Below are positions 56,842 to 64,000 of a stretch of DNA of 64,000 nucleotides, piece by piece. Where the stretch lies: assembly GCA_030761205.1 (NCBI GenBank), contig JAULJL010000025.1, positions 4,698,001 through 4,762,000 of the forward strand, written 5' to 3'. A model generated the notes under the pieces. The model was not told the origin of the DNA. It saw nothing but the letters and a program-made list of their open reading frames with translations, and searched no databases. The translations under genes were made by a program, and so were the position numbers. This DNA comes from Fremontodendron californicum (lineage: Eukaryota; Streptophyta; Magnoliopsida; Malvales; Malvaceae). The number at the start of each line of letters is the position of its first letter. The stretch's first letter is position 1.

Positions 56842-57598
56842 GGCTTTTTTATACTAATATAGCCAAAAAAAAAATTAAACCCCAAATTACCTATACTTTT
56901 AGATTATTTCCCAAAATGCGCTTGTTTTAAAATTAGCTGGGAAATCGCCACCCCCCACGGCGATTTCCCAGCATGAAAAAATTGATTTTGGCTAAAAATA
57001 CCAAGGGAAATCGCCATGGGGGGTGGCGATTTCCCTTGGTATTTTTTTCAAAATTTGATAAAAATACCAAGGGAAATCGCCACCCCCCATGGCGATTTCC
57101 CTTGGTATTTTTAACCAAATTTGTAAAAAGAATGAAGGGAAATCGCCATGGGGGGTGGCGATTTCCCTTCAGTAATTTTTTTTTTTTTTTTTAATAAATC
57201 AACAAATTTTAATTTTTTTAATTTGTAAATTTTATTTTTTTAATTTAAAAATTATAAATTAAATTAAGTTTCTTATTAAATTTAAATATGGAAAATTTTA
57301 TTTCTTATAAAAATGAAAAAAACAAAATAATATTTCTTCTTAAATTAAAAAAATCAAAAATAATATTTGTAAGTTTTGTTTAAATTTTAAAATTTTGTAA
57401 GTTTTAAAATTTTGTAAGTTTTGTTTTTTAATTTTAAATTTTATAAATTAAATTAAAATAATTTTTTATAATTAAAAAAAAAATTCGTAAGGTAAATTTT
57501 ATTATTTAAAATTTATGAACAAATTTTTTTTAATTTTGTTAATTGATTTGTATTAGATAAAAACAAAAAACAAACAAAAAAAACTTGCATTACATTTT
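56842..57598. repeat. MULE left terminal inverted repeat
   Basis: Outer end ggcttttttatactaatata. It matches 62505-61750 in reverse complement down to gcattacatttt with only small differences (length of T-runs, one base in the first hairpin). Confidence 0.93.
56936..57171. repeat. Hairpin cluster in the left MULE terminus
   Basis: Four near-perfect palindromes share the core GGGAAATCGCC / GGCGATTTCCC around a 7-9 base centre of C6 or G6: 56936-56972 (14-bp arms), 56994-57046 (23-bp arms), 57060-57112 (23-bp arms), 57133-57171 (16-bp arms). Spacing is about 14-22 bases. Confidence 0.95.
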
Positions 57599-57647
57599 CC
57601 CTTATAATCCAAAGTACATGATAAGTTGAGAAAAACATGTAATTCAT

Positions 57648-60381
57648 TTATTGTTGATGCGAAGTCTCCCCCAATGTGCCAAATCGTTGCGGACAATTTC
57701 GACGGTTATGACCTCCGTTTCTGCATAATCCACAACGTTTTGGTTGGCCTTTCTCCCTGAGGTCCATTTCATTACGAATACGACTTGATTTTGGCCGACC
57801 ATGTGGATTTCTCCGCATTTCTTGATTGGGACACACTTCTGGACCATCATATTGAGGCCAGTAACCTTCATTTCCAACAGCTTCGAACTCATGTCTATAA
57901 ACATTCAATATATTTTCCAGTTTATAGACTTTGTCCACATATTGCATGCAATCTACATGGACATGTGCACAGGCAGCAACTACATGTGAACAAGGGAACC
58001 TTTGTGCTTGAAACTTTCCACAATCACACCACATGTCACTGAGGTTGACTTTGTACTTCATTGCAGAAACACCCTCTTGTGGAGCAACTAACTCTTCAAC
58101 CAGAAAAGATTGATTTGCTCGCGTAAAATTACGAACAATGTGGGAGTTAGCTTTCGTGCGATTTTCTTGCATAGCTTGTGTGACTGTTTCACAATATGTG
58201 TGCCCTCCCTCCATCATGGCAATTTGTTTGTTCCCCATCTTAACAAAAAGTGCAGCCAACCTATAATATGTTGATTGCACTAAAGCAGTAATGGGAAGAT
58301 GACGCGTTCCCTTCAACACCGAATTGATAGATTCAGCTAGGTTGGTTGTCATATGGCCATAACGCCTTCCTTGATCATATGACTGCGCCCACTTTTCCTT
58401 GGGGATCCTATCAAGCCAGTTAGCCGCCTCAGCATTTTCTCCACGAAGATTGTCATACATGAAATGAAAATTCGGTCGCCTCAACTCGTATCCTAATAAA
58501 TTTAAAAACAAAAAACTTATGAATTTCAATATTATTTTATATGCTAAACGAAATATAAGAGATAAAATAACTATGATTTGATTCCATACCCATGTTAACA
58601 ATTTGTCGACGCAATTCCTTATTGTTAAACTTTTTCATAAAGTTCGCTGCAATGTGTCGAATGCAGTACGCTGAATATGCATGTGGAGGATTCCATCCAC
58701 CATCGCGTCTAATCGCAGCTTTGATGGCTTCATGTCGATCAGACAGCAAGCAAATGCCAGGCTGTTTTGTCACGTGTCTGCGCAAGTTACTGAGAAAGAA
58801 TGACCAAGCCTCTGTTGTCTCACCCTCCACAATGGCAAAGGCAATTGGCAGTATGTTTCGATTGCCATCTTGTGCAATAGCTAACAATAATGTGCCTTTG
58901 TATTTTCCATATAAGAAAGTACCGTCTATTTGCACAATTGGTTTACAATACGGATACCCTTCAATGCACGACTTAAATGTCCAAAATAGTCGATGGAATA
59001 TTCTCTTACCTTGGACCAATCGATCACCGTGATATGCAGGTATCGTTTGCAATTCCACAATTGTACCAGGCACGAAATGTTGCATTGCACCTAACCATTT
59101 AGGTAGCTCATTGTACGATCTTTCCCAATCGCCAAATACTCGAACAATTGCCTTTTGCTTTGCTTGCCATGTTTTCTTGTAGGAGGTCATGTATCCATAC
59201 CGGATTCGCATCTCAGCGATCAAAACTGAAACGGAAATCTCCGGATTTGCTTGGACCAATGACAAAATGCATGAGCAGATCATGTTACAATCTAACTTGC
59301 AATGATCTTGTGAAATCCTCGCCGATGTGCAAGTATGAGGCCCTTCATATTTTCTAATCTCCCATAGATGTTTCTTCTTCATAAAAGTTGCCCTTATTCT
59401 CCAATTACACCCATTCCCATACATTAAGCACTTGGCATAATATTTCGTCGGCTCAGATTCAATTACTCTGTAATCTACAGAGTTTTTGATGTTATAGTGC
59501 TTGATAGCTGAAACCACAGCCTCTTTCGTTGGGAATTGTAACCCAACACACAGATCAAGTGCAGATGGATCAAATGTCAGAGGCGTAGCTAATGTATGAA
59601 CATACTCTGGAAATTCCGGCACATGCATTGCCTCCAGATCCAGTGTATGCATATGGGATGCAGCCTGATATGGGGGAATATCTCGATGAGTGTTGATATC
59701 TCCATGAGTGTTGATCTCAGCAGGGACGACGTCTGGGTCAGAATCAGTATTGTCATCACTTGCGAATTCAGCATCATCTTCTTGCTCACTAAATTCACCA
59801 ACATCTTCACCATGGACTCCACGTGGACGAACAGGATCAACACCAGCTGGCTCATCTTCGAGGGTAGTAGGAATTAGGGTTTGTGAGACTAATGAAGTCT
59901 GAAAAGTTGTAGCTTGAGATAAGGGCACGACTTCTTCTGTGGGAACGTCGTATGTAGTGTCAACATAGAACGACCCAGAATCATAATCTTCTATGGGAAA
60001 GTTTTCTGTTGTGCGAACATTTGAAGGGCCGCAATCATCGTCAACATCATCTATGTCAGCATATAACTCAAGGACACCAACATTTGCAAATGTCTCATGA
60101 GCATAAAACATGCATCTGACATCATCATCATCTTCAAGTGGAAATGTTCTATATCGGACACATCCTTCACCAATAGAAAGAGGATGCCTGTACTTAACCT
60201 CTGAAACTCTTTTTCTAGTTCCAGCTTTAATTTTTGTATGAATTTGCAGCTTCAGTTCCTCTAATGTGACGTCGTCTTCAACACGAAAACTTTTTGGACG
60301 TTCACAATCAAAGGTAGCACCTTCGTCAGTATTATGAATTTGGCCATTATAGTAGACCAATGCGATCGCTCTATTGCTCAT
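57648..60381 (-). CDS. MuDR-type transposase
   Basis: Two exons, 60381-58590 and 58492-57648, joined across GT-AG to give 878 residues with no disruption. Start ATG 60381 (MSNRAIALVYYNGQ). A PB1-like N-terminal region is followed by an acidic linker. The MuDR DNA-binding domain is at about residues 295-370 (FPTKEAVVSAIKHYNIKN, CKWRIRATFM-type CNWRIRATFMKKKHLWEIRK). The MULE DDE domain contains IVQIDGTFLYGKYKGTLLLA, FAIVEGETTEAWSFFL and LSDRHEAIKAAI. A SWIM zinc finger (CDCGKFQAQRFPCSHVVAAC) and a terminal CCHC knuckle (CGLCRNGGHNRRNC) complete the family layout. It should cut and insert elements with these termini. The exon junction yields IVNMGYELRRPNF. Confidence 0.95.
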
Positions 60382-60630
60382 GTTGTGTAGCAAAAGAAAG
60401 AAGAAATATAGAAGGATGAGAATGAGAATGAGGAGGTTTTAGCACTCAGGAAAAATCTGATTGAAAAACTGTTGTATGGGGGTATTGTAAACCTTCATAA
60501 GTATTATGAATTTATAATGGTTCATTATGTTGTACCAGATAACAAATCCCATCCTTTGACTATTTGACTGAAAAAGTTATAACTTATTCAATGCAAAATG
60601 TCATTGATAAATCCCATCATTTGTCTCATC

Positions 60631-61749
60631 CATTGCAGAAAGAATCAAGTTCCAATATTTTCTCCAGCATTTGATGGACTGGAAAATAGCTGAAACCTGT
60701 CTAAAAACCTATATCATCAGTCTTATCCATTGCAGAAAGAATCAAGTTCCAATATTTTCTCCAGCATTTGATGGACTGGAAAATAGCTGAAACCTGTCTA
60801 AAAACCTATATCATCAGTCTTATCCATTGCAGAAAAAATCAAGTTCCAATATTTTCTCCAGCATTTGATGGACTGGAAAATAGCTGAAACCTGTCTAAAA
60901 ACCTATATCATCAGTCTTATCCATTGCAGAAAGAATCAAGTTCCAATATTTTCTCCACCATTTGATGGACTGGAAAATAGCTGAAACCTGTCTAAAAACC
61001 TATATCATCAGTCTTATCCATTGCAGAAAGAATCAAGTTCCAATATTTTCTCCAGCATTTGATGGACTGGAAAATAGCTGAAACCTGTCTAAAAACCTAT
61101 ATCATCAGTCTTATCCATTGCAGAAAAAATCAAGTTCCAATATTTTCTCCAGCATTTGATGGACTGGAAAATAGCTGAAACCTGTCTAAAAACCTATATC
61201 ATCAGTCTTATCCATTGCAGAAAGAATCAAGTTCCAATATTTTCTCCAGCATTTGATGGACTGGAAAATAGCTGAAACCTGTCTAAAAACCTATATCATC
61301 AGTCTTATCCATTGCAGAAAAAATCAAGTTCCAATATTTTCTCCAGCATTTGATGGACTGGAAAATAGCTGAAACCTGTCTAAAAACCTATATCATCAGT
61401 CTTATCCATTGCAGAAAAAATCAAGTTCCAATATTTTCTCCAGCATTTGATGGACTGGAAAATAGCTGAAACCTGTCTAAAAACCTATATCATCAGTCTT
61501 ATCCATTGCAGAAAGAATCAAGTTCCAATATTTTATCCAGCATTTGATGGACTGGAAAATAGCTGAAACCTGTCTAAAAACCTATATCATCAGTCTTATC
61601 CATTGCAGAAAAAATCAAGTTCCAATATTTTATCCAGCATTTGATGGACAGGAAAATAGCTGAAACCTGTCTAAAAACCTATATCATCAGTCTTATCCAT
61701 TGCAGAAAGAATCAAGTTCCAATATTTTCTCCAGCATTTGATGGACATG
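60631..61749. repeat. 97-bp tandem repeat, about 11.5 copies
   Basis: Repeats begin cattgcagaa at 60631, 60728, 60825, 60922, 61019, 61116, 61213, 61310, 61407, 61504, 61601 and 61698. Copies are nearly identical; most variation is gaaagaatc versus gaaaaaatc, plus a few single changes (ctccacc, ttatcc, gacagg). The array sits just upstream of the transposase gene and ends at the right terminal repeat. Confidence 0.95.
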
Positions 61750-62505
61750 AAAATGTAATGCAAGTTTTTTTTGTTTGTTTTTTGTTTTTATCTAATACAA
61801 ATCAATTAACAAAATTAAAAAAAATTTGTTCATAAATTTTAAATAATAAAATTTACCTTACGAATTTTTTTTTTTAATTATAAAAAATTATTTTAATTTA
61901 ATTTATAAAATTTAAAATTAAAAAACAAAACTTACAAAATTTTAAAACTTACAAAATTTTAAAATTTAAACAAAACTTACAAATATTATTTTTGATTTTT
62001 TTAATTTAAGAAGAAATATTATTTTGTTTTTTTCATTTTTATAAGAAATAAAATTTTCCATATTTAAATTTAATAAGAAACTTAATTTAATTTATAATTT
62101 TTAAATTAAAAAAATAAAATTTACAAATTAAAAAAAATTAAAATTTGTTGATTTATTAAAAAAAAAAAAAATTACTGAAGGGAAATCGCCACCCCCCATG
62201 GCGATTTCCCTTCATTCTTTTTACAAATTTGGTTAAAAATACCAAGGGAAATCGCCATGGGGGGTGGCGATTTCCCTTGGTATTTTTATCAAATTTTGAA
62301 AAAAATACCAAGGGAAATCGCCACCCCCCATGGCGATTTCCCTTGGTATTTTTAGCCAAAATCAATTTTTTCATGCTGGGAAATCGCCGTGGGGGGTGGC
62401 GATTTCCCAACTAATTTTAAAACAAGCGCATTTTGGGAAATAATCTAAAAGTATAGGTAATTTGGGGTTTAATTTTTTTTTTGGCTATATTAGTATAAAA
62501 AGACC
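61750..62505. repeat. MULE right terminal inverted repeat
   Basis: Reverse complement of 56842-57598, outer end ggtctttttatactaatata. Confidence 0.93.
62176..62411. repeat. Hairpin cluster in the right MULE terminus
   Basis: Four palindromes mirror those of the left end: 62176-62214, 62235-62287, 62301-62353, 62375-62411. The last has one arm mismatch (cccaac for cccagc). Confidence 0.93.
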
Positions 62506-62515
62506 TGTGATAATC
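62506..62515. repeat. MULE target-site duplication, right copy
   Basis: tgtgataatc, identical to 56832-56841. Confidence 0.88.
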
Positions 62516-64000
62516 ACTTAGAAATTAAAAACATTTACTGTATCGAAAAACGAACCCTATAATTATAATTTGTATTGCACTTGTAATTTCAAAAAAAAAA
62601 AAAAAAAAAATCTGTTTGGACAAATAAATGGTAGTGTTAACTGTCACGGATATAAGGAAGAAAAAGGTTAGAGGCCATTACAAATAAGGGATATTTTTTA
62701 TTATTTGCTACCAAGATGTATTTATTAAGATGGAAATAATTTTTTTAAAATTGTCAAGAGAAAAGAGACACTACCAATTTTACCCTTGATTTTAAGTTTA
62801 ATTTTCAGTTTTCAACTTCAGCAGAAAATAGAATGAAAAGGAGAGAGGTCAACAATGACCAGGTAGCCAGAATCGACTATGGCCAGGCGGAACTCAGCAT
62901 CCTCGTAGCCAGAATCAACCATGGCCAAGTCGAATCCAGCATCCTCGTAATCTGAAGCTCCAAAATCTTGCCAGTTGCCAAGATGTCAGATTTACCGCAT
63001 GTTAAGGTCTTAAATTGCTTTTACTTGGTCAGAAATGACTGTCAAAGGCCATTTACGACCTCATCAGACAAGAATTTTCCGGAATGTCGGTTGGCATCTC
63101 TCTCTATTTCTCATGTTAATGATGGTTGAAGTTGAAAGTTCACCTTACAAAGGGCAAAATTATTTTTTTTTCATTTCCTTTTTAACAATTTTAAAAAAAA
63201 AATGTTTTTTTAATAAAGATTTTGCTAACAAGTATTTTTAGGATATTTTTTAAATTTAGTTAATATACTATTTTTAGTAATAAAATTGTATTAAATGTAA
63301 AAACTCATGATTTTAATAATCATTTTCAATATATTGATTGAAACTATTATTATATTTAATAATCTTAAAGAACGTGCTTAGAACACTTGTTAACAAAATC
63401 TTTTTAATAAATAGGTTTTCTGGAATATGATAGTAAATAATAATAACTTTGAGTTCATCAGCTTGATTTGTAATTCCCCAAAAGGTTATCACAATAATTG
63501 GTTGGCGGATGATTATTTTTGAAAATAGAATATCTATGCTGTGATAATATATAAGAAAAATAACTCTTTTATAATTTGGTTTATGAAATAGAATAATAGT
63601 GGAAAATAATATTGAAATATTTGATGAGTTAAAATCATGTTAAAAATATGTAAAAAAATAAGTATAAAATTATTGTTTTACATAATAAAATTTTATTTAT
63701 AAGAAATTCAACGTAAATTTTCATTCAACAATTCATCATTTTTTCTTTTTTTTTTTCTTTTCATTTTTTTCTTGTTTTCTTCCATCTATCAATCTCCTAT
63801 GCCGAAAACTAATCACTAATGAGTCACCGACAACATCAATGGCCATGTAAGCTGCTCGATTAGGTCAGAGGAGTACTTAGAGCGGTAAATGAATCGAGTT
63901 TGAACAAATAGATTTTTATTCGTATTCATTTATTTATTTTTGAGCTTGTTTATGTACGGTTCGTGTTCGTTAAGGATTTTAAAATTGTGTTCGAGCTTTC
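62516..64000. other. Intergenic, no gene seen
   Basis: AT-rich. A short repeated motif (gccagaatc..ctatggcca / gccagaatcaaccatggcca) occurs at 62868-62940. From about 63880 to the edge there is a probable partial MITE (aatgaatcgagtttgaacaa, ttcgtgttcgtt). Confidence 0.55.

Larger units (their letters stand above)
56842..62505 (-). mobile_element. Complete Mutator-like element (MULE), 5.66 kb
   Basis: It is bounded by terminal inverted repeats of about 756 bp (56842-57598 and 61750-62505) and a perfect 10-bp duplication. It encodes an intact two-exon transposase on the minus strand. Between the transposase start and the right repeat lies a 97-bp tandem array. High similarity of the two termini and an undamaged ORF suggest recent movement. 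Confidence 0.95.

Noticed and set aside
56933..57194. Small proteins with KGNRHGGWRFP units
   Set aside because: The frames arise from palindromic DNA, exist on both strands, and have no start context or homology I recognise as coding.
57785..59902. Several plus-strand frames under the transposase
   Set aside because: They are antisense shadows of the intact MuDR transposase.
60631..61749. Regular repeats resembling a CRISPR array
   Set aside because: The units are 97-bp head-to-tail copies without distinct spacers, in a plant transposon.
1..64000. tRNA, rRNA or snoRNA genes
   Set aside because: No cloverleaf, rRNA core or box C/D pair was recognised by eye; a covariance-model scan could still find one.

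Overview
The window is nuclear DNA from a flowering plant, almost certainly a eudicot. Genes have many short exons with GT-AG introns. They sit in AT-rich intergenic DNA crowded with small inverted-repeat transposons (MITEs), one LINE and one Mutator-like element. The protein families (phytocyanin, BBX microprotein, CONSTANS-like, DUF604 glycosyltransferase, TraB, plant LINE with DUF4283) are plant-specific or typical of plants. I cannot name the species.

Layout. 1-10.8 kb (+): the 3' two thirds of an Msp1/ATAD1-type AAA-ATPase gene, 17 exons resolved, with MITEs in at least three introns and a Helitron-like terminus in a fourth location. 13.66-15.66 kb and 19.16-21.84 kb (-): two tandem DUF604 (Fringe-like) glycosyltransferase genes with the same three-exon structure. 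24.58-27.37 kb (-): a TraB-domain gene that keeps its introns but carries stops, frameshifts and a lost donor, so a pseudogene. 28.6-32.8 kb: LINE tail with a nested MITE, hAT transposase relic, and a broken CONSTANS-like CCT-domain gene. 37.73-38.11 kb (-): an intact single-exon BBX30/31 (miP1) microprotein gene. 38.46-44.28 kb: a LINE flanked by a perfect 15-bp target duplication; it carries fragments of three host genes (Tic22-like, an RS-domain splicing factor, CONSTANS-like B-box). 44.3-51.6 kb: AT-rich repeats. 51.80-52.50 kb (+): an intact uclacyanin-like phytocyanin. 52.7-56.7 kb: MITEs and a fragment of an ILR3-like bHLH gene. 56.84-62.51 kb: a complete Mutator-like element with 756-bp terminal inverted repeats, an apparently intact 878-residue transposase, a 97-bp tandem array and hairpin clusters in both termini, flanked by a perfect 10-bp duplication.

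How it fits together. Five host genes look functional: the AAA-ATPase (start outside the window), two DUF604 genes, the BBX microprotein and the phytocyanin. They do not form a pathway. The TraB + DUF604 neighbourhood resembles, from memory, Arabidopsis AT1G05270-AT1G05280, which suggests old microsynteny. The rest is shaped by transposition: at least 13 copies of one 8-bp-TSD MITE family, other MITE families with 3-bp or 8-bp duplications, a host-sequence-capturing LINE about 330 bp upstream of the BBX gene, and a potentially autonomous MULE. All gene-family calls rest on motif recognition by eye; no database search was run.
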